In this document: piece by piece, positions 1 through 12,200 of the stretch
Layout: each line of letters begins with the position of its first letter
Numbering within the stretch: position 1 is the stretch's first letter
The notes under the pieces: model-generated
What the model was told of the DNA's origin: nothing
Seen by the model: the letters and a program-made list of their open reading frames with translations, nothing else
Database searches by the model: none
Position numbers and translations under genes: made by a program
Assembly (NCBI GenBank): GCA_948474755.1
Contig: CAOLHI010001307.1
Location: 124,001 to 188,000 of the forward strand
Length of the DNA: 64,000 bases
Direction of reading: 5' to 3'
Source: Ctenosaura bakeri
Taxonomy: Eukaryota; Chordata; Lepidosauria; Squamata; Iguanidae

Positions 1-1192
1 AAAAACTGGAATGGCTTTACTGCCCCTATGGCATGGAAGCCATCAGCCACCACCAGTGGCTAGTATTTAAAACAAGGGGAACTCTGCTCATGGACTACAA
101 CATAAAAACCTTTTAACATTCTAAGACTGTGCAATATGAGGGTGGGGGAAGAACATCCAAACCTTTAATGGAGAGATGAGCTCAAGCAAACTTAAGTATC
201 AGTATATGTAAAAAGGAAACAAAGTATGTAAGACTTTTTTGTACATCCTTATTAGGTTTATTAGAAAATTCAGCTCCCAGAGGACTACACGTGGGCCTAC
301 ACGTGGGAATATTAAGTTTGTGTTCATAACTGTAAAGAACATTCAACTTTTCATTTATTATTCAGCATACAAATGATTTCTTTTCTTTCTTTTTTTTTTA
401 TCTCAGCTGGGCCTATTTTTGAAAGAGAGGTCTTGTTAATATCCTACAGCAAAATAATCCAGTTAACTATGTTCTGTGAGGCTGAATTTGTTCTGATATA
501 CTCTAGGCCAGCAATGGCCAACTAGTGGTCAGTTGATTGCATCAATATGTGTCCTGGATTTTGCTGCCCATGCTTCACCTGGGAGCAATAACAACCAGGT
601 GGAAGAAGAGTATGAAAATAATGCCACATTTAATTTGGTCAGCGTCACTTACAGCTTTCTATTCACTTGCTGGCATATTCTTCTTGATTCCGTATAACCA
701 GTATTCCTTTTTGTCTTGGCGAAGTTTAGAGCTCATTGGTGACTATGCTATATTCTGTGCCAGAAGCAAGAAGTATGCCCAAGGTTTTGTTTTTCTCCAT
801 TTATGGGACACCCTTGACTATATGGCAGGAAGTGACCTTAAAGATCCTAAAACCAAACACAGATGTTGAATCTCCTCTTGCATATTATGGTTTCTCTATT
901 ACAAAATGGTAGGTTTCTCTGACATAGTTAAATTGGCATAAACCACAGGGCTGTTGCCTCACATTATCAGTTACTAGACAAACCAAACTCAAAAAACCAA
1001 CATTGATTGTGTGGAACTCTGGAACTTTGCCAGCATGGATGTTTAATGGTCACATGGTTGAATGGATTGTAGCTGAATAATTTTGGGTTGATATAATGCA
1101 GAATTACAGATCGTCTGAGCATATTGCTTCCTTAACTCTATTCCATATAGTTACTAATGCTTATTTATTTATTGTCAAATTCACATCAGCAG
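1..1192. other. Non-coding stretch upstream of the first supported exon
   Basis: AT-rich DNA with no repeat I can identify. An open frame at 537-869 has hydrophobic stretches but no splice context or recognisable domain. If the gene ending at 3434 continues leftward, this is intron, possibly with an exon I cannot see. Confidence 0.5.
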
Positions 1193-1405
1193 GGTTCTAT
1201 GGAAACAATATAAACTACTCAGAATCTCACAGACTTGGGCCAATGGTAGACCAGCATGTTTCTGTTATCAGCAGCATAAGCAGCATTCGATCCCTACCTC
1301 CGTACAGTGACATTCATGATCCGCTCAGCATCTTAGAGGATACTGGAAGGAAACAGGGAGCACCCTATTACTCAGATGCCTCCATAGCATGCCGGAACCC
1401 TATCA
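1193..1405 (+). CDS. Penultimate coding exon of an unrecognised host gene
   Basis: The frame is open and ends at a strong donor (tatca|gtaagtaaa, GT at 1406-1407). The last complete codon is Ile, and one base is left over (phase 1). The upstream acceptor is less certain: cacatcagcag|ggttc gives the start used here, while cattccatatag at about 1150 and tttctgttatcag at about 1273 are alternatives. The encoded piece contains [20 protein letters not shown] and [20 protein letters not shown] is a PPxY-type WW-domain ligand, and the Ser/Tyr-rich low-complexity character suggests a cytoplasmic tail. The leftover A joins GT from the exon at 3256 to make Ser and keeps the frame. I do not recognise the family. 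That this is coding is inferred from frame plus splice agreement. Confidence 0.62.
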
Positions 1406-2582
1406 GTAAGTAAATGTGATGGTAGAGTGAGAACAATAAACCACAGGTGGGGGATAAATGGGGTGGGTACAACTAGCGATTTGCTCATCCTTGACAAGGA
1501 AGTTTCCCTCAGTATTTGAGGCATGCCGTTGAGAAAGTCAGCTGCTGTAAAACTTTTCATATTTCAGGATTTTTTTTTTCCTGCAGAATTAATTTGCACA
1601 AAACCCCTCAGATTATTTTTTTTTTAATTAAAACTTGTTCCAGTATAAGATGCCCTTCTTCCTATGGAAAAATGTTGTCAATACAAACAAACAAACAATA
1701 AATATTTTCATAAAATGTTCCCAAATTGTGAAAAGCATCAGAAAAAGTAAACAGCTCTCATAACTGCATCATTATTCATTCTTGCATGTATGAATGAAAT
1801 AACTGACGATTTACATCTCTATTAGGATAAAGTCCCCATGCCCAATTCAAGCCTCCACAGACCAAATGTCTAGTCATTTCTCTGACTTTACTGCCTCCCC
1901 TTTTCACAACTTAGCATCAGAAGGAGGAAAGTGGAATTGTCCATGGCTATCCAACAATAACTGGTGCTACTAATAGTCAAGCTTGCATTGTTAGCTAATG
2001 CATTGTTAACTAAATTTCTCAGGAAGGGAATCCCCACTTCTTCTGGGGACCAGATGGCTAATCATTCTGACCCAACTCCATTGTTCTAAATCTTGTAATA
2101 GAAATAACCTTCTCACCTTTGCTTCTATATAGTTCCATTGGTTTCCTATGCTTGATTTTTTGGAGCTCCAGTCTGGATGACAGAGGCTGTCCTCTTCAGA
2201 ACTGCCACTCCCCATATGTAGAGGAGTCATGTCAGAGAGGGGGAGAAAATGCAGAACCTGTGCTCCTGTGTTTACTGCACATTCTTACCAAAAACCTGAA
2301 TAAAGCTTCTTTCTTAAATTGTCACCTTTAGGTTTGATATGTAGGTCTTTAGTGGAGTGGGGTGAGGTGGAGTTGGGAGTTTGACAATGTGATTTAATAT
2401 TGTTTCATTTATTTATTGTGTGTTTCAAACTCCTGCCCCCTCACACAAACTTTTAATGTCGTATAAAAATAATGAAAATGGATAACTTTGGAAAGAGTTG
2501 AAATGTCATTTAGGATATTCTTTGGAAACTTTGTTCTGGACTCAGCACAAACAGTGAATTAATAGGAATTCTGAGAAATTCT

Positions 2583-2730
2583 GTTGAATTCTGGGGTTTG
2601 TGGTTTCCTGAGGCCAAAGAGCTCTATGCCTGAGAATTCTAAATGCCCCTCCCTAAACTACAAACCCCAGGATTCCATAGGATTTTGGAAGTGGAATAAT
2701 AGCACTATAACAGTGTAGTGCGAAAAGGCC
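2583..2730. mobile_element. Hairpin MITE, GGCC-terminus family (left end lost)
   Basis: The inner arms gaattctggggtttgtgg and aaactacaaaccccagg face each other around gaggccaaagagctc. The right half runs through gtggaataatagcactata to the terminus gtgcgaaaaggcc at 2730. The left outer arm is missing or too diverged to see. The same body occurs at 20778, 29827 and 44662. Confidence 0.72.
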
Positions 2731-2954
2731 TTCAGATTCTGACTCCAACTCCTGCATAAATGGAAAATGCATATTAATTGGTGTTAACAAATTTACTGTA
2801 GTAAACTGTAGCACAAAGCATTTCATCACTACCACATGACTCTTCAGGCTCCTTAAACTGATAGAACATAATGTTTATTTATTCCATGAAAATTTCTGAA
2901 CATGAAAACTTTCTTAAGCTCTCATGAAACATATGCAACAAACTAAACATTATT

Positions 2955-3038
2955 CATATATATATACACACACACACACACATATACATACATACATACA
3001 TACATACACACACACAGAGATACACACATACACATACA
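2955..3038. repeat. Compound (TA)n(CA)n(TACA)n microsatellite
   Basis: Direct reading: tatata, then a CA run, then catacatacata and a second CA run. It produces spurious Thr/His- or Val/Cys-rich frames on both strands. Confidence 0.95.
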
Positions 3039-3255
3039 TTGAAGCTGGAGTTGGAATCGGTACATTTCTATCAACTTGGACTCCAATTCTACCCAAAATT
3101 GCTTCTGACTCCAGCTCCACAACTCTGACCACAACTGCACAGCCTTGGATTCCAGACAAATTTAAAGCCCTTTCTTGTCTCCTTCCATCTCTCCCCCCAC
3201 CACCCCACCAAGAAACTAAGCATCAAAAGGTGTTTCTATTTCCTTTTCATTGTAG

Positions 3256-3434
3256 GTTCGGATATGCAGCCTGCTATATCTGTATCCTCCTCCCAATGTA
3301 TGTATGGACATTCTAGACAGTGTTCTTCTCAGGAAACAATGGACTCTTCCGGGCAAGCCACTAGTGAGATGGTATCATCCTTACCACCAATCAACACTGT
3401 CTTCATGGGAACTGCTGGTGCTGGAGGCACCTGA
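3256..3434 (+). CDS. Terminal coding exon of the same unrecognised host gene
   Basis: The acceptor is very good (pyrimidine-rich ttctatttccttttcattgtag). The first two bases GT complete the Ser codon begun at 1405. The next 58 codons are open to TGA at 3432-3434. The peptide is Ser/Thr/Met-rich ([20 protein letters not shown] in the middle, [16 protein letters not shown] at the end), with no membrane segment, consistent with a disordered C-terminal tail. The junction frame fixes this frame. The other frame over the acceptor ([13 protein letters not shown]) ends sooner and does not fit the upstream phase. No family is recognised. The 3' UTR follows; no AATAAA occurs within 2 kb, and the nearest variant is ATTAAA at 3810. 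Confidence 0.62.
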
Positions 3435-4589
3435 ATTATAGAAGTAGTTGTATTTCTTCTTACTTCTTTGTTCCATGATTAATGTACAACCTCCTGTAAT
3501 GACTGGAATAGAAAAGTGGACAAGTATTACATGCTCACCTGAAACTTACTTCTGATTAGACCTGTAGTAGCTTGCACTACTATAAGGCTGTATTCTTCCC
3601 CACCCTCTTTTCTTTCTCTATCTCTTTCCCTTTCTTTTTGATGCCTAAAGTCAATATGCTCCTTGTTTGCACTAGCAATCTAATTATTATGGCCCACATT
3701 CAGAGCAAGGGTGAAGGAGAGAGAAAGGAAGGAAGGAAGGAAGGAAGGAAGGAAGGAAGGAAGGAAGGAAGGAAGGAAGGAAGGAAGGGTGTTCTTCTGA
3801 TGCCTAATTATTAAAATAGTTCTTCTGTCCCTCTTATATACCTTTTATTGTGTAAAAACAAAGGATTATTTAATAGATGTGGTTTTCTTTATTTATTAAG
3901 ATTGCATAACTGTTTACATGCAGTTCTGTTGGACAGATTGTCAAAAATGTATGTTCTACCTCCTACAGAAATGTTTACAAGGTTATTTTTTTAATTACTT
4001 CAAACCAGTCTAGACCAAGCTTACATTTCCTAATGTCATGAATTAAAGAGCTCATTTCAAGTGGTTTGAGTGGCAGGCTCATTTGTTTTTGATCATTCTT
4101 TCATTCGTTATTCAGTTGAGTTTTATCCCATCTTTCACATGTCGAAGATAATTGTTATCCAGCATTTTTCCTTGATGAACATTTCTTCTGAATATGATAT
4201 CATATGGTACAATCACATATTTAATATATCTTAGAAGTCAAAAGGATACATGAAAGAGAGGCTGGAGTGTAAGCACATTAACCATTATCCTATCATTGCA
4301 ATGTTTATTTTAAATTTCAAAATGCTTCTCAACAGAAACTTGGTGATCAAAGATTTGGGGAAAGATGCACACATTTTCTGAAGCAAATATTTAGGACAAT
4401 AAGAACTAAATCTCACAATTAAAACGTCCACATTGAGCATATAAGCTCAGTGGATCCATGTCAGACTTGGTGTGTGGTGAAGCAATAGGTGATGTCTAGT
4501 TTGCCATTTAAACTCTGTTTGTACTCCAATTTTGGCTTGGAATTGATAAATAGTTTATATTCAGCACCAACAGCACAGGTTATGACCAA
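3435..4589 (+). other. Probable 3' UTR and intergenic DNA
   Basis: AT-rich sequence after the host stop codon. It contains an AAGG microsatellite and otherwise nothing I can assign. The transcript end is not determined. Confidence 0.4.
3724..3788. repeat. (GGAA)n / (AAGG)n microsatellite
   Basis: About 16 uninterrupted tetranucleotide units, polypurine on the plus strand. It encodes a KEGR-type repeat in spurious frames. Confidence 0.97.
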
Positions 4590-5077
4590 TGTTTTTTTTT
4601 CTCATCCTTCTTTACATTGAAACTGAGTACAAGGCAGGGATGTCCATTGTCTCCTTTAATATTCAGTTTGTGCTTGGAATCCTCAGAATGTGCTATTAGA
4701 CAAAATTCCAGGATCAATGGATTAGTGCATGTTGATTTAGAATTTAAAAATGTTCTTTTCACAGATGCTCTTTTGTTGTTCATTTCAAAGCCCCAGCAGT
4801 CAATCCATGTTTTAATGCAATTGATTAATAATTTTGGCAAAATATCTTAGGTATTCAATTAACTTGTCCAAGAAGAAATACTGCCAATAGGATAGAAGAG
4901 GAACTGTAGCATATTTAAAGCATAGCAGTTGCAATATTGCCCAAATTCTATTGCTTATTCGGGTATAATTATCTTTACGGACTTGGATGATTAATCTTAA
5001 TATAAGTAGGCTGATAGAAAATGTTGCACAAGATTTAGAGAGATGAACAGAGTTAAAAATGAGCCTGTGGGATAACG

Positions 5078-5689
5078 TACCATATTTGCTGGTGTATAAG
5101 ATGCACTTTTACCCCAAAATATAATGTTTAAAAATGGGGTGCATCTTATATGCTGCAAATACTTCCCCTTCCCTTTCCATTGCATTTTGCTTCAGTGTGG
5201 AGAACTCGTGCCAAGGCAAAACAGAAGGGAAGGGGGTGGAAGAAGCCTCGTGCAAGCATTCCTTTCACCCCCTCCCTTTCTACGCATTTTGGCTCAGCCG
5301 GGAGTTCTCCACACCCAGGCAAAATGGAGGGGAAGGGGGGTGGGAGAAGCCTCGCCTGAGCATTCCTTTCATTCTTTCTCTGTTTTATATGCATTTTGCC
5401 ACATCTGGGAGTTCCCCCATCCAAGGAAAATGGAGAGGAAGAGGGAGGAAGCCTCACAAAAGCACTCCTTTTACCCCCTCCCTTTCCTAATACACTTTGC
5501 CTCAGCTGGAAGTTCTCCTCACTAAGGCAAAACAGAAGGAAAGGGGGGTGACAGGAGTGCTTGTGTGAGCACTCCTTTTGCTCCCCCTCCCTTTCCTATG
5601 CATTTTGCTAATTTTTTCTGAAAAATACCCCTTGGAAAATGGGATGCATCTTATACGCCGGTGCATCTAATACACCGGCAAATATGGTA
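5078..5689. mobile_element. Non-autonomous TIR DNA transposon with internal tandem repeats
   Basis: The termini are inverted repeats: ccatatttgctggtgtataa at 5080 and ttatacgccggtgcatctaa...caccggcaaatatgg ending at 5687. Both are flanked by TA (5078-5079, 5688-5689). The TA duplication suggests a Tc1/mariner-type or other TA-targeting family, which I cannot name. The interior is made of ~105 bp tandem units and has no transposase. It sits inside an old L1 relic, so it is the younger of the two. Confidence 0.75.
5182..5608. repeat. Tandem array, about four ~105 bp units
   Basis: The landmark gcattttgc (or a close variant) recurs at 5182, 5284, 5391, 5492 and 5600, at spacings of 102, 107, 101 and 108. 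Each unit carries gggagttctccac, aaggcaaaa, gaaggggggtg, a gaagcctcg block and gcattccttt...ccctccctttc. The array keeps several long but meaningless frames open on both strands. Confidence 0.85.
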
Positions 5690-6323
5690 AATGTGAATAA
5701 AGTGAATGTTATACCTAGAATTGCTTTGTTATTGGTGGAATTCCTCTAATTATACCTTACAGGTATTTTCAAAAATTAAATGCATTGTTCAGGGAGCTCA
5801 TCTCCTCATAGAATTTCAATGAAAAGGATGCACATTCCTATCAAAGAGGGAGGGTTCAGCCTTCCAGATCTTACAAACTACAGGGCATATCTGTTGCCAT
5901 GTATTGATTTTTGGACATACCCACTTAAAGAAAGCAATTCTTCATGGTCAGCCTTGGAGTCTTCATTTCTGGCACTTTTATTCAAATAGATAGTACTTGG
6001 TTCTTATTTTATTAAAAAAGAAGACAATATTTTGCCAACAATTTCAGCAGTTAGAACTGTGTGGCAAATATCATCGACTGCATTTTGACCCATATGCTCC
6101 TGCCAAATTGACTTTATGGGGAAATCCAGATTTGAATATTGGTAAGAAACCATTTTTATGGAAAGTATGGGTTTAAACTACCTCATTTGGCAAAATGGCA
6201 ATATTTGCAACTGAAACGTTTGTTACAGACCAGATTTTGACCTGCAACTTTAAGTCCATCTAAGTTTTCTTAATATTTGAGATATTAATTGAGGCCCAAT
6301 AAGTATCCAAACCAACCTTTTTT

Positions 6324-6339
6324 TAGATAGATAGATAGT

Positions 6340-6383
<44 letters not shown>

Positions 6384-6398
6384 CAGACAGATAGATAA
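6324..6398. repeat. (GATA)n microsatellite with a short GACA interruption
   Basis: Tagatagata-type units with a gacagacag interruption near the right end, lying inside the L1 relic. Confidence 0.95.
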
Positions 6399-6900
6399 CT
6401 GGAACACACATACATTCCTGTTATCTATAAATAACTATGATGTGAGGTTTGCAGCAAGAATGGATTAGAGAATTGGAAGACCCCATTCTAACTGATCAAT
6501 AGGCATCGGTTTTAACATCTGTAACTAGTATAGCTATAAATCTCTGACTATGTCTTATACAGCAGACATTGCTCTTTCAGGTATATTGGTTGCCACAATA
6601 TCTATTCAAGAAAGGGCTCTCTAAATCAGCAGATCGTTAGAGATGCAATGTTAATGCTTCCTTAATGCATATGATTTGGAGTTGTCCCATATCAGCTACC
6701 TTTGGGGAGGAAGTAATCATACAAGTAAATTTGGTTCTGGAAAGTTCTTTCATATTCAGGAATGCACATTTTCTTTTGAATTATTTATCTGTTTCTTGGA
6801 AACTAACAAATGACCAACAGACATGGACTTTTTACATCCTTTTGACTGATAAAACATTAATACTTTGTTACTGGAAATAGAATTTTTAACCACCTATGAC

Positions 6901-8989
6901 CCAATAGGTAGAAGAACTACAACACTTGCAACATTTGAAAGAATTATGTATATGCAAAATTTGCAAATGAACTTATATTTGGACATTTAGTCAGCATTTA
7001 TTTTTCCTTCCTTGACATTTGTATTTATCAGCTGAGATCCCTTTTGAATATAAATTATTTTTTTTAAAAAAGTTGTAAATATGGCTCTTTGCTACTGTGT
7101 GCTCCCTTGTAGCTTAGAGAAAGCATAGACCTAACCTTGTGTGAGGAATATTTAGTCATATACCTGTATGAAATCAGAACAGCTGAGAAGAAAAGGGAAG
7201 GATTTGCCAGAAACAATGATAACAAGGAGGCTGACGGAGTAGGGAATAGGAGAGTTGAGCTGCAGAGCAGACAATTAATGCTTGGAAACAATGGAGGGAA
7301 TGTAGGAGAGAAGAGCAGGAGCAGGTGGATAAAATCATACTTTAACTCCCCAAGTCCCCTCGATCAGGGCCTTGGCAACAGGTTAAGTAAGATTTTAGTT
7401 GCAAGACCCTTTTAAAATCATATTTCAGGGGCAGGTTTTAATGCTAGTTTGGTTTGGGTCACTGCTGCCATTTTAGAGAACCATTTTTTCTCTACACAAA
7501 GCTGACATATTTGTTTTCTTACAGTAGCAGAATGAACTGATTCTGTTTTCATACAGGTTAGGCTGGTATATCAAGGCCTACGCAAAAACAGGTAAAACTG
7601 CAAAACCAAGTATTTTACCAGAATAATTCATGAGAATTTCTTTAAAAATACTAAATTAACAATGATTAAATATGAATTATTTCTCCCTGTTGAAAAAAAT
7701 AATGTTGAGTCTTGGGTGCTTTTCTATCTCAAGGCCTCCAGAACTGCTTTTAGAAGAGGTAATCAAATTTTTCCAATTTCCACCTGCTTTTACCAGTCAT
7801 GAGATGGCTGTGTAGGGGGCTGCCACCACTCTGGGGTAGGTGTGGGGGCTGGCGAGTGACCAGCTATAGCACAGCACCACACGTGAAACTACGATGCTAT
7901 GCTGGAGTATACAGAATAACAGCCTATATATTATTCAGCTCAGGTCCGCTATGTTCATGTTGGAGAATGAAATTATGATGTTTTTCCTAAGATGACACCA
8001 TTTCAGATTGCTGGTGGAAAACAGCACACTTTCATTTTTTCTCCCCACAACATAAAACCTCATTGCATCCATTTAGACTCTGGTGCAATGTCCCCTATCT
8101 GTAGTAAATGCATCAGGCTGGACCCAATTTCTAGTTTCTAAAGACCTACACTGAATCAATGGGATGTACATTGGTATTGACTTACCAAATGTCATTGATT
8201 TCAACAGGTCTTTTCATTTTGGGAATAGTAATAGGATTTAGCCCTTAATTCTTTATTAAATTTCTTCTAATCCAGTCAATAATTCACACTGATGGGAGAG
8301 AGAATAGCATTCATGTTGCCAGGGGTGGTGAGTGGGGCAGGCGGGAAGAAGAGATTCAGAGTGATGAAATGTAGTTTATAATTTAACAGATATCATGCTT
8401 TATGATAGTCTTTCCAAACCTGGCAGTTTCTGGAACTGTTGGATTAGAAATCCTACAATCCCAGGAAGCAATTGAACCTGGAGCTGAATTGAACCAAGGT
8501 GTCTGGAAACTGCTGGGTGGGAGGAGGCAACTCAAATTAGAAAAAGAGCCACTAAGGTGTAACAGTGTCAACCAAGGTAACACATGTTAGCTACTTCTGG
8601 TATTTCTTTAGATCTGGATAATATACTAACATTAACCTAACTATTAATTTATTGCAATTTTTTTAAAAAAAATCTTCACTAATGATAATGCGAACTGAAT
8701 TAGGTTTGGGGCTAATTAAAATCCTAATTAATTAGATATTTTGTGCTAATGTTTTGAGCTATGGACAAAGCAAATCATAAACCTTTTCATCATGTGACAA
8801 ATCATAGTTTGGAAGTTACTTTTTAAAAAAATGAATTGTTCCCACTAATCACTACATTGGCTGGAATTCATTAAGGCAGTTACAGATGTATAAACTAGAG
8901 TTACACATTCATATCTGTTTTGTATTCATGACGACTATTTAATCACTGCCTTAGGGAATACATAGGGACCATGAAAATCCTCCAGTCTT
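6901..8989. other. No gene seen
   Basis: AT-rich DNA. Frames at 7137-7415 and 8383-8590 lack any recognisable domain or splice context. A short cctacaatcccaggaagc near 8451 resembles the ACTACA-type motif of nearby MITEs. Confidence 0.5.
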
Positions 8990-9230
8990 CACTTACCAGG
9001 TATAAGTTGCTGCAGGTGATGGGGTTCTGTTCTTCTGTCAATCCGGAAGCAGCTGAATGATGTTCCCACTCACCTCCTCACATAAGTGATCTCCAGTGTG
9101 AGGAGGAGATGGCAATAGGGACCCTGCTTTTGCCTGCTGCAACAGAGATTGCTCATGGGGATGTGGTGGAAACATCAGTCAGCTGCTTCCCAATTGACAG
9201 AGGACGGCTTTCTTTAACTTCAGGCATATT
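8990..9230. mobile_element. Hairpin MITE, family shared with 38150
   Basis: The left arm (about 9030-9068, tctgtcaatccggaagcagc) is the reverse complement of the right arm (about 9163-9205, agctgcttcccaattgacag), with an interior containing gatctccagtgtgaggagga. The same arm-and-interior plan, with cactggagatcact, is at about 38150-38375. Exact termini are not resolved. Confidence 0.65.
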
Positions 9231-12200
9231 TATCCTATATTTAAAATATAACTTCACTTTACTCTTACTATCCCAAAAGGAACTAGTTGCAGGTAGCTAT
9301 GTGGCTTGTAACTCATTTCTTTTAGCTTCATGGTAAATTCTGCACATTGTCACTATGCCATGAACTACTTCATGAAACGGTTAATTGAAATTATAAAATT
9401 GAGAGCTCCCCAGTAAGTAGAAGTTGGATTGTTTGGCATGCTACTTGTTCAGGCAATAGGTAATTGGCCCTAAGGATATCTTTCAATTTTTTGCCATGAA
9501 AAAGTTCATGGCACTGTACTCATCTCCTAAACCCTTCTGGGAGTTGTGGGATAAAGCAACATCTATCTACTGGTGTTAAGAGATAAAGAACTATGAGAAA
9601 CAGATACTTCTGAAGCAAGCATAGCACTATGATATGCTATCATAAGAACCAAGAAACCTTAGTCACTTGATTAATCAAATTTTGATTAGTTAAATCTCCA
9701 TATATTTATCTAATATCAAAATACTAGGTTCTAGAGAAGTGTATTACAGAATGGCAAAAAGCAGTTGTCAAACGTAGATTTAAATTGGCCACATCCTTAT
9801 TGGCTGTTCAGTCATGGTACGTGTACCAAAGGAGCTGGGGGGGTACACTGGGAGGCCAGGTGGTTTCATCTGGTCCACATTTTCTAAGCAGCTGGTCTGG
9901 GTGTTCACCTGCAATAGTCTCTTGATTAACAAGCGGCCTGACTGTCAAAAAACCCAGAGACATATCAAGATGCCACCTGGTAAATGTCCTGCTGGAGGGC
10001 TTCCCATAGGCAGTTGACCACATTGCAAACAATTGTTTGGACTAGATAGGATCGAGGAGGGTTCTTCCTATTTTATTAAAGATATGAGTTACCATATGGG
10101 TAGGCTGGGAGGAGAAGTGGTCTGGGACTCCACTACTTCAGAGTGTTGGATTCACATCGGGTTTTATGGGAGCTATTCCAGGTTTTACAGGAGCTATCCA
10201 TGGTGCTGAATACTATCCCTCAATATAGATGGCAAATGTGATTCTCGATTTTCAGCAACATATGGTGCCACCAAATTTCAATGATAAAATTTTAAATTTA
10301 TTTTTCCTTTCCGGCTGCTTTGAGAGCAGAAAAATGAGGTTGGGTGCTGTGTGCTCTGGCTTAGGGCCCCCATTTTTCCTTACTCCTATTTTAGCTAGAA
10401 ACCAAGCTTGCCAGTGCTAGGGCAGTGGACACATTCTGATACCACAAAGTGCATCACAATTTGTTTCCTGATTGGATTGCATTATTGTCATGTGAAAAAA
10501 ATCACACAGATACATTAGATAGAGACTGTATTCATATGGCATAAAATCTGCTCCTGTCCCACAAGCTGTGTGTTTAGGTTGCCAGGTTGTACTCATTTTA
10601 CTTTCTCCCATAGAACTTAATGGGAATCATTAGGAACCAAATAATCTGCTGTCTGGTGACTTCATTCCTAATGATCTCACTCCCTAACCTGTATAGTCCC
10701 ACTTTAGATTCACTTTCCTAATGTAAAGTACTCATTGTAGTAGAATCTTGGCAATTAACAGAGAGATGGATAAACAGCACGACAGATAATGAAAAAGGCA
10801 GAATAATGTTCAGATCAGCTCACCACAATTGCAATTTCATGGCATAGATAGTGAGATTAAACATATGTAGGAAGACAGTATCAAGACCAGAGTAATATAA
10901 GTGTGGTGAAATGCATATTCAATGTGTACATCGCATATTCAGTTCTACCAAAGGCAGGATAAATTATGTTCAAATGGTGGAAACTGGGTGATGACTTTCT
11001 TAATGAAGAATAAAGATGCTATGGAAATATTCTGTAGAATATTCAGTTGTTACAAGCTGCTACTTACTAAAGTGATAAAGATTATTTAATGTTTTAATGC
11101 TTTTAGAATATCCTTACACGTAGACAACTGGGAATACCCAAAAGATTCTAACAAGCTGTTGAAACAGGAAAATCTGCTTCCCGTCCTCTTGACTTAGTTG
11201 ATTATTATCCTTGATCAAATAACAGGCCACATGTTCAGACTGCCCTGGTGCCCTGGTTGCTATAGTAAAGATAGATACACAGTTAAATCCTGCATTCAAA
11301 AAAAGATTGATACTGGGGGGTCTTTTTGCCTCCTTCCTCTATTGTACATCTTTGTGGTAGTAGCAAATTAATAGAGTAGTTCTCCCATTGTACCAAGAGC
11401 TTTATCCAGAAGGTTCACTATACAAAAGACTCACCCTTTCATTGAATTATAGAGGAGGAGAAAAAACAGCCTATAAACACACATGACATAAACAGTGTAC
11501 AGCTTAGCACAGCTGCAAAACTGAACACAAATGTGAACAGACTATTGTTTTCACTAATGAAACCGAAATGGAAAATGCATATTTATTGTATTTTATGGGA
11601 TATTGTTGCATTTATTTTTGTTAGCTGTTGAGAGCTCATTTTTCTTTTGTAGAGCTCAATCATATTTGCTTATTTATTTAAAATGTGTACTTGTTTATGT
11701 ATAATATGCATAAATAGAGGTGTTAGTCCAATGAAAGCTTTCTTCTGTGATCTGGTACGGTTATGCCCCATGGTGGTGGCAGGATTATTGACAGAAATAA
11801 GGTTTTCCTTTCTTAGCACCTTGATTTTAGTTTGCTGTTTTATTTGCCCTCATTCTGACAGGAACCAAAATAATAATACCACTACCCTGCTCACCTCTCA
11901 ATATATAGAAATCTCCAATTTTCTCATAACTTATTTCTTATGTTCAAAGTACTCCGTCATATATCTTCTCTCAGCTCTTATATATCTTCTTTATAGTAGA
12001 AAGCTTTCATTTGTCAGAATGATTTTATGTATTTTAAATAAACTAATCTTATGGGTTTTTTTTAAAAAAAAATACAGGATGGGGCCACTGTGGGTGAGGG
12101 AATAAAGCCTTCTTAGTAATTGGATTTGAACTGGAGAAACCTGGTTTTAAACCCTTTTTCCTTACATGACACCACCTTGAGCCTGGAGTGTGCTTTTCAG

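Larger units (their letters stand above)
1406..3255 (+). other. Phase-1 intron joining the two host exons
   Basis: Donor gtaagtaaa at 1406. Acceptor ttctatttccttttcattgtag ends at 3255 after a long pyrimidine tract. The intron holds a degraded copy of the GGCC-terminus hairpin MITE (2583-2730) and a TA/CA/TACA microsatellite (2955-3038). Confidence 0.6.
4590..6900 (+). pseudogene. Old L1-type LINE ORF2 relic, interrupted
   Basis: Three pieces of an L1-superfamily ORF2 lie in order on one strand. At 4617-4850 is the reverse-transcriptase core, with TRQGCPLSPLIFSLCLESSE and a decayed FTDALLLFIS in place of FADDLLLY. At 5780-5989 is the post-RT segment (KEGGFSLPDLTNYRAYLLP). At 6665-6880 is the C-terminal MHMIWSCPI...F segment, like the L1 C-terminal LHLLWECP..FW motif. 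Frameshifts and stops are frequent. A TIR transposon (5078-5689) splits the first two pieces and a GATA array (6324-6398) splits the last two. The copy is clearly older than the intact L1 at 46772. Confidence 0.78.

Noticed and set aside
537..869. 110-codon open frame with hydrophobic segments
   Set aside because: No recognisable domain, no splice or promoter context, and a length expected by chance in this AT-rich DNA.
2924..3316. 130-codon frame reaching into the last host exon
   Set aside because: It is held open by the CA/TACA repeat and uses the wrong frame. The spliced frame from 1405 to 3256 is different.
5124..5525. Overlapping long frames on both strands
   Set aside because: They are produced by the ~105 bp tandem array in the transposon. 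The repeated peptide words follow the array period, not protein constraint.
5182..5608. Regular repeats that could look like a CRISPR array
   Set aside because: The units are contiguous ~105 bp tandem repeats without unique spacers, in a eukaryotic transposon.
10030..10080. Possible CR1 3' end (ttggactagataggatcgag)
   Set aside because: Only about 20 bases resemble the CR1 3' UTR, and no C-terminal coding sequence or tail is visible.
11683..12105. 140-codon hydrophobic frame
   Set aside because: Ends in low-complexity Phe/Lys sequence. No family resemblance or signal of a gene.
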